Shown here in pieces: positions 1 to 12,800 of a stretch of 64,000 nucleotides of DNA; position 1 is the first letter of the stretch, and every line of letters begins with the position of its first letter. A program made the position numbers and the translations under genes. The stretch is from Datisca glomerata (taxonomy: Eukaryota; Streptophyta; Magnoliopsida; Cucurbitales; Datiscaceae): NCBI GenBank assembly GCA_003255025.1, contig QANY01000261.1, positions 2,242,051 through 2,306,050 of the forward strand. Direction: 5' to 3'. Below the pieces are notes generated by a model. It searched no databases. It was not told the DNA's origin and saw nothing but the letters and a program-made list of their open reading frames with translations.

Positions 1-16
1 TACCTCCCAACCTAAC

Positions 17-1430
17 ATGAATTTTTCTATTACATCCGATTTATGGCATGGACATAATAGCTCTGGTCATATATGTGTTACTACTCACTATATTGACAAC
101 AATTGGATGCTACAAAAATGTATCAGTGGTTTTCATATACGTGAGTATCCTCATAAAGGTTCTGCTATTTTTCATGCTATAATGAATATTTTAAATGAAT
201 ATGATATTGCTTCTAGAATCTATAGCATTACACTTGATAATGCAAGTCCCAATGATAGCGTTATTAATATATTTAAGGATAATCTGCTTCCTACTCATGG
301 TAGTATTTTATTTCATATGAGATGTGTATGTCATATTTTAAATTTCATCGTTAAAGATGGCATGCAAGAGATACAGACATATTTAAAATCTATAAAGGAT
401 GCAATTATGTTTATTACTTCATCTAACACTAGACAACAATAATACTTAAGAACTTGTAAAGTATTTTGACTTAACTTAGAAACCTTGCACATGATGTAGA
501 TACTTGATGGAACTCAACTTACCCCATGTTGCGTAATGCACAACCATACCAGGATGTAATTCATTCATATCTAGGTTCTAAACAAGAATTTGATTTGACT
601 CATGAAATCTATTTGATTCTGATACATTTATTGATTTTTAGAACCATTTTATAATGCAACAAATAAGTTATCTGGTGTATATTATTGTACTTCAAATATT
701 TTTATTAGTCATTTATTAAGAATTTCTCTTGTACTTGCAAAGTTTAGAGGGAATTCTATGTTTGAAAAGAGTTGTGAAAAAATGGAGAAAAAATATAAGT
801 ATTGGCGTGATATTCCTGAAATATTTGTTTATGCTGCTGCGTTAGACCATAGAGTAAAATTGTCGGGCATAAGGGATGTGATGTACGCAATTGCAAAAAA
901 TATAGGAGAGGAATATGATATTACATTATGGATCATATTAAAGATTGATTGTTTCAATTATATTCCAATGAATCGAAGTATGCATCGAAAGCTAATCAAA
1001 ATGCTTATTCATCATCATCAAACACTATCAGTAGCTCAATAGATGATCTATATTATAATATTATTACTGAGGTAACCGGTAAACAAAAGGCATCTAGCGA
1101 AATTGCTAAATTTTTTTAAACTATTTTTTTTATTGAGCTTAAAGATAATTTTGATATTCTTGCATGGTGGAAACTATATTAAAGGTCATTGCACATACTT
1201 TCAATTATGACAGGTGATTTACTAACACCACATGTCTATGCGGTAGCATCGAAATCTGCTTTCAGTGCTTGGACAAAAGGAGGAGTAGGCTAGGGGGAGA
1301 TATAATGGAGGCACTTATCTTCTTGAAAGATTGGCAAGATGCATCTTCAAGAGCTCAAGCATGAACATGTGATATATTTGAAGATTTTCTAGGATTAGAC
1401 GTAGACGAAGAAAGTATAATTATTAGTTAA
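17..1430 (+). pseudogene. hAT transposase (RICESLEEPER/Ac-like), broken
   Basis: The open segment at 17-442 carries the central transposase signature of plant hAT proteins, including SDLWHG, THYIDNNWMLQKCI and SITLDNASPND. This covers part of the RNase H-like catalytic fold. After a stop near 442 the homology continues in other frames. At 758-1042 there is the segment with AAALDHRVKL, and near 1200-1275 a C-terminal dimerisation motif resembling DLLTPHVYAVASKSAFS (family form: SIMARDVLTVPVSTVASESAFS). Weak homology continues to a C-terminal acidic stretch near 1400. Several stops and frameshifts make it non-functional. The N-terminal BED zinc finger would lie upstream of the window. Family assignment is firm; exact exon limits are not. 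Confidence 0.85.
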
Positions 1431-1555
1431 ATTTATCTCCCTTTTAAATAATTTGTGTTCTTATTACATATACTATATTTTATTTAACTTAGAATAATTC
1501 AAATTTTATTTTTAAATTAAATCACTTTTATCTCCCCTTTAAATAATTTGTGTTC

Positions 1556-1661
1556 TTATTATGACACAACACACTTAAGGCACGACACAATTAAGACACG
1601 ACACACCTAAGGCACGGCACACATAAGGCACGGTACACTTAAGGCGCAGCACAATTAAGGA
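1556..1661. repeat. hAT subterminal repeat cluster (about 20-bp units)
   Basis: Five to six imperfect copies of a unit like CACACTTAAGGCACGACA follow one another, and GC content rises sharply against AT-rich surroundings. They lie 150-250 bp inside the element end. Clustered subterminal motifs bind transposase in other hAT elements such as Ac; binding here is inferred. Confidence 0.6.
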
Positions 1662-1817
1662 ACGCGTGCCAAATTGTGTCGTAAGAAATGTTATGCGTGT
1701 CGGGCTGGCTTGGCACGCCTAACAATTATGTTATGTCAGATCAGCCCGGTGGGCCTTACATGTGCCCGAATATTCCGTGCCATGCCAAGTCGTGCCGGCC
1801 CGTTTGACACCTCTATT

Positions 1818-2765
1818 GGTAATGATGTGGAAACTGTATCGCAAGTAAAGAAGTGGTTAGCTCAAAAGTTCTAAATGAAAGATTTTGGAGAAGCGAACTA
1901 TATTCTAGGCATCCAAATTATAAGGGATATGAAGAACAAGCTTTTGACATTTTCTCAAGCGTCTTATTTTGATAAGATGTTAGAAATATTTTTTATGGGA
2001 AATTCTAATAAAAGTCAATTACAGACCAGACATGAAATTATCATTTCCATGGAGCAGTGTCCTAAGACACCTCAGGAGGAAGAGGATATAAGAAATGTTC
2101 TTTATGCTTCAACAGTCAGAAGTCTCACGTATGTCATGTTATGTACGAGAACTGAACATCTGTTATGCAGTAGAAATTATCAGTCGTTATCAAACAAATC
2201 CTGGTTTTGAACATTGTATTGCGGGAAAACCATATTTCTTAAGTATCTTCAGAGAATGAGAAATTATATGCTTGTTTATTCATGAAGAGGCCTGAACCCC
2301 ACTAGATATATTGATTCTAATTTTCAATAAGATAGGGATAGTCGAAAGTCAAATTCTGGATCAGTATTCACCCTAGGTGGAAGAGTTGTAGTCTGGAAAA
2401 GTATCAAACACTCTGGTATTACAGATTCTAGCATGGAAGCCAAATATATAGCTGCTTGTGAAACTGTGAAAGAAGCGGTTTGACTAAAAAAGTTCTATAC
2501 TAATATGGAAGTAGTTCCAAATATGGATAAGTCACTAATCATCTATTGTGGCAATAATGTGTCGCTAGCTAATTCAAAGGAACCAATGAATTTTAAAAAG
2601 GGGAAAGTACATTGAGAGGAAATACCATTTTGTAAGAGAGATCGTACATCGAGGATATGTGACTCTTATGAAGATAGTGTCAGATCAGAACATGACTGAT
2701 TCTTTTATTAAGACACTTCCAGCGAAGTCGTTTGATGATCATGTATGAAATATAGGGTGAAAGAG
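1818..2765 (+). pseudogene. Ty1/copia reverse transcriptase C-terminus and RNase H, broken
   Basis: Homology begins mid-RT at the hAT junction (GNDVETVSQVKKWLAQKF, then a stop and MKDFGEANYILGIQI), the conserved stretch downstream of the copia RT active site. The open segment at 1875-2210 continues it. From about 2370 the RNase H domain follows in shifted frames, with KSIKHSGITDSSMEAKYIAA and a degenerate CDNN motif reading YCGNN. Multiple stops and frameshifts are present. It ends just before a polypurine tract (2784-2797), as expected for the copia gene order with RNase H last. The N-terminal pol and gag parts are outside the window, beyond the hAT insertion. Confidence 0.88.
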
Positions 2766-2797
2766 ATGCCACATTCACTTTAGGGCAAGTGGGAGAT

Positions 2798-4917
2798 TGT
2801 TGGGTATAGTGCCCTCAAAGCATGTGTAAAGGATATTTTTTATTTAAAAATTAATAAGAGCGCATTTTTCTTATAATTGTATTCTCTGAATTATTATTGA
2901 ATAATTAATATAAATATCTGAAAATTTCATATTCATTAATGAAACTATGATATTGTATTAGTATAAAAGAATTAAGATCATAGGTAATGAATAAAATAGT
3001 CCGCAACATATTAAAGTATAACATTTTTAATGAATAGTTGCTAGTATGATTCGATAAGTATTTTAAATGCATGTGATATAGATCTGGATTCTTGATGTGA
3101 ATAGACATCTTAGTAAATGTACCTTATATGATTAGATTATATAGGATATGACCGATGTGAATTAATATTTTTATTAACTTACTATTTATCATAAAAAAAT
3201 TAATACACATCAATCAGATGATTATGTGTAGATTAGTATAAATCATGAATAGTCATGAACTCCTAAACATGTCTAATAGATCTTTTGATTCACTCGTTAA
3301 GATTTGTTTGTAAAACATGCAAGTGACTTTTATTTTGGAGATTCGGTGACACGGATGGCTAGAAACACCATCTTATAAGATTTGGAATCTAAGATTTTCT
3401 AATGGATCGTATATTATTTTTTTAAGTGTTAATTTTGGGACTGAATGGTTATTGAGCTCAAATTTATAATACAGTTATAAATTAACCGTTCACTGATGAA
3501 TTAATGGTACTTAAGGATCAAGAAGTAATTAGAAGGGTAAAATGATAATTTTGATCAACTCTAATTTACGAACCAATAATTGGAGGACAGAACTACACGG
3601 AGTGATTATATCAATGGACTACACGAGATTACCATGTAAATATATTATGTAATTACTAAGAGTGGAATTCTATATTTCTAATGGAGTAATAATGAAATTG
3701 GTAAATGACATTATTTAATTAAAGAGTTTACTTAATAATATGATTAATTGAAGTTTAGAATTATGGGAACATGGTCATCTCCAAACCACTTCTATACTAC
3801 ACAGTCTAAGGTATAAATGTTGCAAGGCATAAAAAAGGACTAATTTGCAAAAGAATTGAGTTTTCAAGGCAAGTATATAATTATGCGATAATTATGTTAT
3901 TAACTAGTTGATAATTAATTATTTAAATTAATTATTATCATTTTCAGAAATTATAATTACTTAATTATATCGATTAGTTATGAATTGATCGATAGTGAGA
4001 CAGTATATTTGATTTATGAAATTAAATAATTTTAAATTATTATAAGATAATAATTTGAATTTGAATTAAAAATTCTATTAATTTTGAACTAACAGATAAG
4101 TTAGTTGATATGTGTTATCAAATATGTTAATTTTGAATTAACTAATATTTATATATTTATTTGATTAAATTAAATAATAAATTTCAAAAATTGTTATGTG
4201 CATATCAGACTGTCACACTCTAAACACTATATTTAATGAGGGATTGACGTGACACATTGTAGTGCCACACGATACCACAGTGGTGCGTGGTACACTTTAG
4301 CACCACATAGCACTACAATGTGGCGCAGACTGCAGTGAGTCCCACTACAGTGGCACATTTATAATTAATTTATCATTTTATGAAAACCCTAAACCTAATA
4401 AGCCATAACTTAGAATATATATATAGATAATATTCTATTAGCCCAAATAGAATATGATTGATTAATAATTAATCAAAGTTCTGCGAATTCTCTAATTCTC
4501 TCTCAAAATTCTGTCTCAAAAGTATTTTTCTAAATCTCTGGATCCCATATAATGAGTACATCGAGAGATAAAAAATTGTTCCTTATTCATTCTACGTGCT
4601 CACACACGTTCTAGCGTGTTTGATGATTGGTTTAGAAGATTTTAGTGTGGATCTCAAAGTCTGTTCATCGTGGAATCGAACGTTCATCGTTGTTTTTTAC
4701 TAGAAGATGGCGATGGCTCTTGATAGACTTCAAGAGGTAAACATATTTTATTTGAATGTCTATTAATTTAATTTATAGATATATAATAGATCCATGTGAA
4801 AAATAGTTTTTCACAAAATAGTTTTTTTGGATATGTGGCATTGCGATTATTTTTCAATCAATAGTTTTTTTCAAAACCAACCCCTCCGTTGCGCGCACCG
4901 GGACACGATGTCTGCAA
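2798..4917 (+). mobile_element. Ty1/copia 3' LTR, family A
   Basis: The LTR starts with TGTTGGGTATAG immediately after the polypurine tract GGGCAAGTGGGAGAT. It is homologous over its whole length to the solo LTR at 47909-50146. Both share the start (GCCCTCAAAGCATG), a block of short inverted repeats containing CACTACAGTGGCAC-like motifs, a late segment with TACGTGCTCACACACGT, and a GC-rich end. The 3' boundary is approximate because the terminal CCAACA is not clear. Its 5' LTR lies outside the window. Confidence 0.8.
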
Positions 4918-5343
4918 TGACTGTCCTTGATTGGACGGAAGGGAGGTGACCTTTGACATAAAGCGATGAACCTTAAATATCAATGTGCTTTCAAGGTCAC
5001 ATATCGAGGGCAAATCATACATTCTGTCATGGCGATTAGGCCCGTTGGGCGCTCAGGCCTATGGGAAGTTGTCATCTGGGCTGTTACTTTCGGCGGGTAA
5101 TGATGACCCTGGTACTCGAGGTTATTCGAGCTCTCTTCGTGAGCTTGATACTTGATGTCGTCTTATTTGTGCTCGGGTTTGTGCAACCGAGCTCCTTCAA
5201 GACTGGCTAGACAAGGTTGGTTCTTCTCCTTAGAAACCTTCCTTTGTTATTGGATCTCTGTTGCGGTGTGACATGTGTTGCCCCGTCATTGGTACTCAAA
5301 AAAATACCTATAACAAACGTCAATAGCATTTATACCTAAGATA
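4918..5343. other. Unassigned stretch between copia LTR and LINE
   Basis: I see no open frame or known domain here. It may be the 5' part of the following LINE, but no LINE motif is readable before about 5,345. Confidence 0.4.
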
Positions 5344-5374
5344 GATAACCCATGCACTTTGAGTCAATTTAGAC

Positions 5375-8300
5375 TAACAAGCTTATGCATTATTTTGGAG
5401 GTTATTAGGGACTTGGATTTTCTGATTGTTGGTGTAATTGGATCAAGGCATGCATATCAACGATGTCGCCCAATGTTCTTATTAATGGTTGGCGTAGTTC
5501 AACTTTCAAGCCATCTAGAGGACTTAGACATGATGACCCTTTATCGTCGTATCTTTTCCTCTTGTGTGTGGAGGTTCTGTCTTCAATTCTAAATCACAAT
5601 TCCTAAACAAATCAAATCACGAAGTTTCAGTTTCATTGTGAGGGTCCAAAGATTTCACACATTTTTTTACAGATGACTCTTTGTTGTTTCGTAAGGCGAA
5701 TGGAGCTGAGTTGGGGACTATCATGAAACTTCTTGATGATTATGGTTAAGCATCTAGATAAGTAGTGAACATTCAAAAAAGTCTTAATTGTTTTAGTGCA
5801 AACACCCTAAATAACATTACAAATAACCTTACTGATTTGTTTGGCTTCAAATGTGTAGTTTCTGCAACTGCCCCGACCTCTTCTTCACTAAACCCACTTC
5901 ATATGCCCTCGTGCTTTCCCAACTTTCCCTCCTTCTACTCGGCAGTCATTTGTTTCATCACCTAGGCGACCACCTAGGAATTTGATGTCATTGGGATAAC
6001 CTTGCAGGCATGTTTTAAAAGTTTTGGTAGAAAATGGGGCTTTTAATAAGACTGTTAGCACCCAGACGACCACCAATCCTCTTCCCAAGTTATATAACCC
6101 AAACGCTCATTATGAATTCCATAAATGCTCATTCTCTTTCCCTTAGACCATGTCCCTGTCTTTAAGCTAGTCTCGCCCTACTCTCTAAAGCTCCCCTCGT
6201 GGTTGACTCGTCGAGCTTGTCTCAGCACTCCAGCTAGAAAAAGGCCTTCCATGATAATGAAGAATAGAAATACTATAAAAAAGCTTCATCCTAAGCGGTG
6301 TTTGCTATTTTTTCTCCCAACTATCTTGCATTTCTTACGCTCTACTTCATTTGAGCAGGGATCCCCGAAACCATCTCCCATCTACGCGCTATAATTTATA
6401 CCCTATTCATTAGCCCAAGAAGAGTTTCCACTTGACTCAAACTGAAAAAGCTTTTCCGACCGATTTCTTCCTCTTATGCTTGCGATCCTACTCTTGATTG
6501 GAATCTCGAATGAAAGATCCACTTTACCAGTCATCCAGAGCTTGGACGGTTAGTTGGGTAAGCACTGGCATATATATAATTATTACTGTGAGGATTGAGT
6601 TGCCAAAAGAGATTATCCTCCTTTTTGGACAGGAAGATAATCTTTATGCAGTTCATAAAAAAAGTCTTATGAAGCCAAATGCTCTTGGATGGGCAGTTGA
6701 ATAGGGAAAAAAATCTTTTTTTCTCCTTCATATTAAATGTAGTCTATCACTTTGAGGTCATGAGAACCTTGTGAATTGATATAAATTATAGCATGCATCT
6801 ACAATTCCTAATCCACTATTGCATTCATTTTTTATATCGAAACGATTTTCTTTTTAGGCAATGAGTTTCATCTTTCCTACTTACTTATATAAAAAGCATT
6901 TTCGTGCTAAATAGTCAATCTTTTTTTAATCTTTTGCTTTGGTGTCTTTTTTTTTCCTTCTTGGCTGATTCCTAATTTAAAAGAAAGATTATATACAATA
7001 CGTTTACGTTATGGTTCTGACATTAAGTCTATCCTGACAACAAGTTTCATGTTGGTGGAGAGGGGCGCTTTGTTTTTTGATTTTAGACTAAATAAAGTCC
7101 ACATTTTCAATAGCATTTATGACAAAATTATATCTAAACTCTATGGATGGTCACAACGTTTGCTTTCTCAAGCAGGCAGAGAAGTCCTCAACAATAAATT
7201 TTTTCGTGCGGGATTTTGCTATGTCTTGCTTCAAAATTCCATTATCTGTGTCGTAAAATTTGTGGTAAGACTGCTGATTTTTAGTGGAATAGTTCTTCCT
7301 TCAAGAAAGAGATCTATTGGGGGCCTGGAATAACTTACGAAAACCAAAGTATGAGGGAGGTATAGGGTTTAGAGATCTGGGTGCCTTCAATTTAGCGCCA
7401 AGCAGTGTTGGCCAATTTTGATAGCACGTGCCTTCTTGTTGTATGGGGTTCTAAAAATCAAATAATTTCGAAACTGACTTTTTAAATGTTGGTTTGGTTA
7501 GGCGTCCATCTTGGGCATGGAGAATTTTAATGGAGGGAAGAAAATTACTTAGAGGTGGTCTACGGTGGTTAGTAGGTAACGGTGATAATGTGAACATTTG
7601 AGAAGATCCTTGGGCCCCGAGACCTCACACTTTCAGAATCCTCACTCCCAGAATTCCTTCCCCAACCAAAGTTTGTGAGCTCTTTCTCCTTAATAGATCA
7701 AGTCAGAACCTAAGTTTCATCGTATCCGTGTTTTTACCTTGTGATGTGGAATCAATTTGTGCTATCCTCCATAGTTGATTTAGTAGATAAGATGAGTTTA
7801 TTTGGCACTTTAGTAAAAATGATTATTATATTGTTAAATCAAGCTATAGATTGGCTATCCAAATGATGAATCAGCGTAGGCTGTGGAGGAAAACTTCGGT
7901 TGAATGGAGCAGTTTCGGTTGTGATGTAGGGGTTTGGAAGGGATTGAAAATCCCTTTATGTGGCGTTTACTGACTGATTACTTGGCTTGCAGATTTAGTC
8001 AGTCAAGAAGTGGATTATTAAATTGAGGCTAGTTGTCCGTTTTGTGATCTAAAGCTGAATCCAGCTGCCATTTGTTTTGTAACTGCTCTTATGTGGATCT
8101 TCTTTGGTTTTATAGCAGGTTTGAGCGTCGACCCTCCCAATTGCATGGTGGATCTTGCTTCGACAAGTGGAAGGCTATCACTGAGTTTCTTAAAAGACAC
8201 AAGAAACTCGAGGACCTTCTGTCTTGCTTTGTGTTCCATTCGTGGTATTTGTGGAAAGTGATGAACAATAAGATTTTTGATGGAGTGAAGTTTGATCCGA

Positions 8301-8859
8301 GGAAAATTATTAAGATGATGGACGAAAATATATGGAGTTTGATCGTAAATCAAAGCTGACTGGTTGTGATCCGGAGGACATTGGTGTATCTCAACATAAA
8401 GGTCCGAATGGTGTTAATTGGCTCCTCTATTCAGATGTTACTAGGCACTCAAATGACCATGGCGGTATTCGTTGGGCTCTTTGAGAATCAGGAGGAAGCC
8501 GTGTACCGGTCGGCTTTAAAAATCTGACATAGCCCCCTTCGGTTCTATCATCAGAGGTTGAGGTGATATTGTGGGCATTGGAGGTGTGTTTACAACACAA
8601 ACCAAGCAACATTCTCATCTACACAGAATATACGAATCTAGCTGAAGCCATCAACAGTAAGCATTTTGCCAATCCAGAATTCGGTCCAACCATTTTTTAT
8701 ATTAGATCTTTAGTTGTTGAGTTTGATTCAATAGAGTTTCGTTATTGTCCTAGAGATAAGAATGTGCTTGCTAATTTTTATGGTAGAGAGGGCTGTTTTA
8801 GTAGGGAACCTATCATTATTTGTAACCCATCTCCGGAGGCTTTACCCTTTGTGAAATGA
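5375..8859 (+). pseudogene. LINE reverse transcriptase and RNase H, broken
   Basis: The RT core is visible near 5,440-5,590 as NVLINGWRSSTFKPSRGLR and PLSSYLFLLCVEVLSSIL in shifted frames. The catalytic box near 5,670 reads FTDDSLLF, where the family has FADD. After the insert, RT continues at 7049-7333 (IYDKIISKLYGWSQRLLSQA). The zf-RVT region follows (GGIGFRDLGAFNLA; RRPSWAWRILMEGRKLL; LVGNGDNVNI) to about 8,350. The RNase H-like domain occupies 8563-8859. At least a dozen stops and frameshifts are scattered through it, so it has long been inactive. Confidence 0.85.
5861..7010. mobile_element. Unidentified insertion inside the LINE RT
   Basis: LINE homology stops after the residues NNLTDLFGFKCV (about 5,857) and resumes about 1.15 kb later at GRGALFFDF-like residues. 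The intervening DNA has no LINE homology. Its first 600 bp are C/T-rich and carry short open frames on both strands that I do not recognise; its last 250 bp are very T-rich. No clear inverted repeats or target duplication were found. A captured gene fragment or an unclassified element are both possible. Confidence 0.5.
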
Positions 8860-9065
8860 GAACTGATGTTTCCTCTTTGATTTGATTTATGAAGGTATTC
8901 CCCTTTGACAAAAAAAAACAAATCAGAAAGCGGCCATTTGCCCAGTTGAAATTTGTAAAGATAGTGATACTTCCATGTATATTTCATAAGTGAACGTCCG
9001 ACAAGTTTTAATACAACATAATTAGTGAATAATTATATCCGAGTGAATTAATATTATGTTAGTAA

Positions 9066-9190
9066 GGTAGATTGATATAGTGGTTTAAACCTCTCACCCA
9101 CACTCACACTTATCATGAGATTGTGAATGCGAGTTGTGGTAACTCAATCTTAGTAGAATTTGAAATCTTGACAATGGAAAAGAATCTAAT
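9066..9190 (+). repeat. Possible degenerate tRNA-derived SINE
   Basis: The segment TTGATATAGTGG resembles an A box and the sequence GAATGCGAGTTG, about 65 bp later, a decayed B box. The text between (CTCTCACCCACACTCACAC) resembles the body of the better preserved SINE at 59030-59151. There is no convincing tail. The rest of 8919-9825 shows no gene. Confidence 0.35.
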
Positions 9191-9825
9191 TTGAAGTTTA
9201 AATCAGCTAAATTGGTGCTATGTAGGTTTTTTACAAGGGAGGAAGAAGGCCAAGAAATTATCGATTAAGTAAAATTCGTTGTTTTCTTTTTTGGGTTCGA
9301 AAACTCCAAGCAAAGAAAATAATATTATTTACAATATCCTTTAATTTTCGTCTTAATTTTCAAAAATATTCAAAGTAGTCTAAAGTAAGTGATCTATAAT
9401 TTTCACTATGAGCTAATAAGAAACAAACATACATCCAATTGATTTTTTTCCTAATCATAAGAAAACTTGGCATTAGAGAACAGAAAATAATTTTCAACTA
9501 AAAAGTGTACAATTTTTTTCCCGCCCCTACTTGATCTATTTCACACTCTTCAAGCTTCAAACTCAACTCGATCTAAACCACTACTAACATTTTCTGTATC
9601 CAAGAAGTACAAAGCATTGAAGAAAAATTACTTCAATCTAAAATCAACAGAGGTAAAATAGAACTAAGTATTGAAAAATGAAAGGAACAAAAAAAAAACT
9701 AAACTGCACCTGGGCCTGTTTGTACAATTGAGAATAATCTACCTAAGAAGTGCGAACTTAACAAGAACACATGTTTGCATTGGCTCCAGGGCAACGATTA
9801 GACTTGACTTCAAACCGATTATTTC

Positions 9826-12800
9826 TTACCCGCTTATGGCAGTATCGGAAGTCGACTCCGCTACGTGCATTTCGACCGGAGAAGTCAATGCGAGGAACCG
9901 TCCCTTTTGGGCGCGAGGCGGGAGATGCTTAGTGTGTTTTCTCGATCCATTGTTCCAGGGCAAAAAGACTCCAGTACCGCCAGGGGGAAGCTTCCTAGGG
10001 CTCAAAACCATAGGACGCACGGGAGCTAACATGACAATGGGTGCACGGAGAACTCCCCATTTAGGCATTCCGTCCATTGAGTCATAGCCGTAGAGAGCTC
10101 CGTTTGGCAATGCGTATGGGGTCGGAGCACCAGGTTGCCATAGAGTCGTGGCAGTAGCGAGGGTGGGGCTTGTTGGTGAATGGCATTGGTTAGAGTCTGG
10201 CCGGACTCTGAAGAATGTGATGCTCACCCTTTTGTTAGGGGATGGACACATCACATGTCGCGCCATATCGGCACTGTTTCCTCTCATTACTATAAGAGAC
10301 CTACAAATTTTTTAAATATATGCAATTTAAAATGACTTTCAGTAATGAGAATGAGGGTAATTCAAAGCTGTAAAACATGTGAGACATTCTAAATGCCATA
10401 TATGCATTTGGGCTAACTACAAAAATGACTGAAAAACAATAATTGTAAATATTGTAGATGTAACTTGTAGTGTATATTTTATTTACTACTTTTGCTTGAT
10501 TGATTACTTAGTTTACTGTAGTATTAATCTTTCTAATTGATTGCTAATATTCCAAGAACCAACAATAGTGCAAACAACTTGTTAAATAAGTTCAAATATC
10601 ATACGCATAATGTATATAAAGTTTTTACCGCTGCCTAAATCGCCGAAAATTTTGAAAGTTCCCTGTATTTCCAAATTTTTTTACCATTTTTCAAACTAAC
10701 CCCATGAAACCTGTCATATTTTGTAAATTTTACTGTAGATTTTCCGGCTTTACTAATGAGTACTGAATGCCTTTAACGGAAGGCCGGTTAACAATCTGTC
10801 TACAAAAGGTGAGCCATCATATCTTAGTTGAAGTAATTGTAAGGTACATACCCTTCCTTCAATGAGAGCATGAGAGGCCCCTTATAGTTCCCATCATTAT
10901 CACTCACAAGAGAACGCCCAAAAGCCATTGTCGAATCGAAGAGAAAAAGAGTGCAAATAGGTTGGTCCAGATGGGGTGGTTTTTGAAATGGCTGTGAATG
11001 CTCCTCCTGCATCACAAACATAAACAAGTTAATATCTTTCTATCTTGAAAGGAAACAAAAAGAAGTAAGAAATGAAATATAATATACCTCCTCGAAGAAG
11101 CTGATAATGCAGCCATTTGGTTTTTTATACTCTGGAATTAGATGCCACTGAACAAGATGATCAATGACAGATTGAAGCAGATCTGGAATCGGCTCTATAT
11201 TGCCTGTTTGAAAGGTGAAAATGTTGCCTCAGGTTTTGTAGTATATGTAAGTTAATAAATGAATGGACTTATTAATGGCTTATTAACAGACCATTGTTGT
11301 CTTACTTGTTTGGCTGTTACTTCCAGCTTCCTCTTTTATGTGTCCAAAGATAGGAACCCCAAACTGAATCATCTCTCTCCTGTTATCCTTCATTTGCTGG
11401 TTGAATAATATGTACGTCTCCCCTGTTTTCCCCACAACTTGATCAGTTTTTTGCGGTAAAAAAAAATCTACCAGAAATGTTTGAACTTTGTGAATGTAAA
11501 TTTCTCTGTTTTTCTTTTCTTTTGAAACAGTAAATATATTTTCATTTGACTGAAGGAAAGTCCTTTATAGAGATGATTATGAAGAGGTAAATCACCGGAG
11601 AGGTCTCCATTCCGGCCAGCAGATCTGAGTTCATCTACAAAGTCATTCAACTTGGACAGCTCTGATTCAGTGAACACATCCTCATATAACTTCAATCCTT
11701 TAACAACATTAACCATGTGGCCTTTCACTGGCTCCTTGGCAGAAAACCCTTTTGTCAATATAATTTGTGAAGAACGTGTTTCGCATTCTTCATGGTTACC
11801 ACATATGTCAACCTCCATTGAAGTAAGTCGCTGTCCTTGAGATCCTGCATCATCAACATAATAACACTATAGACCTTAACTCATATTCGTGAGAAAATAT
11901 CTAATGCTATTGTCGACTATTTAGATTTAAAAAAAAATACACAAGTGACATCAAATAAAGTACCCTATATTCTAAAATCAATCTTCCTCTTTACATTTCT
12001 ACATTATCCAATATTAGCAATATGACTGGTAAACCCAACTGAATATACTAAGGTCAACTCCTTTCTTATTGACATTACATACCAGATTCATATTCTTTTC
12101 CACAAAAAGAAACATATCAGATTCATAATTGACATTAATTTAAGAATGAATGATGTAATAGCCCATGCTTTGATGGTATTTCATAATTCAATTATGAAGT
12201 CAAAAGAGTATAAGAGACAGCTTCATGGGCGGCGCATGGTAATGAATGGTGGAGGATCACGCCTTCACGGGTTGACTACTTATATATAATATTACTATTT
12301 GCAGATTTTTATTTAAGAAATAATAATCGAGACTCAGATTCCAACAGTATTTATTTAAACACAATTAAATTAGTTGTAAGCATTAAGGCCCCATGAACGA
12401 TGATGCAAACAAACAGTTGCATTGTTTTTCACAATACCACATGGAGACTTGCTTTTGGACCCTCTTCTCTTATATGACTACTGCACATCCCCATTAAATA
12501 ATAATAATAATAACAACAATTTACTTTAAAAATTAGCTCTTTCCGTGGCTGTTCGAAACTGTTTGGGTCATAGCCAGCATTCAGGTGAATGAAAGCCAAA
12601 CGGAAAGGTCAGAGGACAAAACAACAGTCTCCTAGCATTGTAAGACTATCCCTGCCTGTAATACTTTTATCCCAATTTCCAAACACCTCCCACTTTCGTC
12701 CTCAAAACTAATTCTAATTTCTAGACTAATCCATATTTAGACTAAGTAATACTTTTATCCCAATTTCCAAACACCTCTCACTTTCGTCCTCAAAACTAAT

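Larger units (their letters stand above)
1..1815 (+). mobile_element. hAT-superfamily DNA transposon, 3' part
   Basis: A decayed transposase on the plus strand is followed by short GC-rich subterminal repeats and then by a terminus whose reverse complement reads TAGAGGTGTCAAACGGGCCG. This is close to the usual plant hAT end (TAGGGGTGTCAAACGGGCC). Directly after it, from about 1818, a copia reverse transcriptase resumes mid-domain, so the hAT element was inserted into a copia pol gene. The 5' end and the first copy of the target duplication lie outside the window, so the 8-bp duplication cannot be checked. Confidence 0.82.
5344..8918 (+). mobile_element. L1-type LINE retrotransposon, decayed
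   Basis: Non-LTR reverse transcriptase homology runs on the plus strand, followed by the zinc-binding C-terminal region, an RNase H domain and a 3' end with a short poly-A (8910-8918). The order RT, zf-RVT, RNase H and poly-A is typical of plant L1 elements. The 5' end is not recognisable. A segment of about 1.15 kb (5861-7010) interrupts the RT. No target-site duplication could be identified with confidence. Confidence 0.85.

Noticed and set aside
9671..10087. Plus-strand open frame of 138 codons
   Set aside because: It lies antisense to the last coding exon of the ALKBH10B gene; the minus-strand reading has strong family homology and this one has none.
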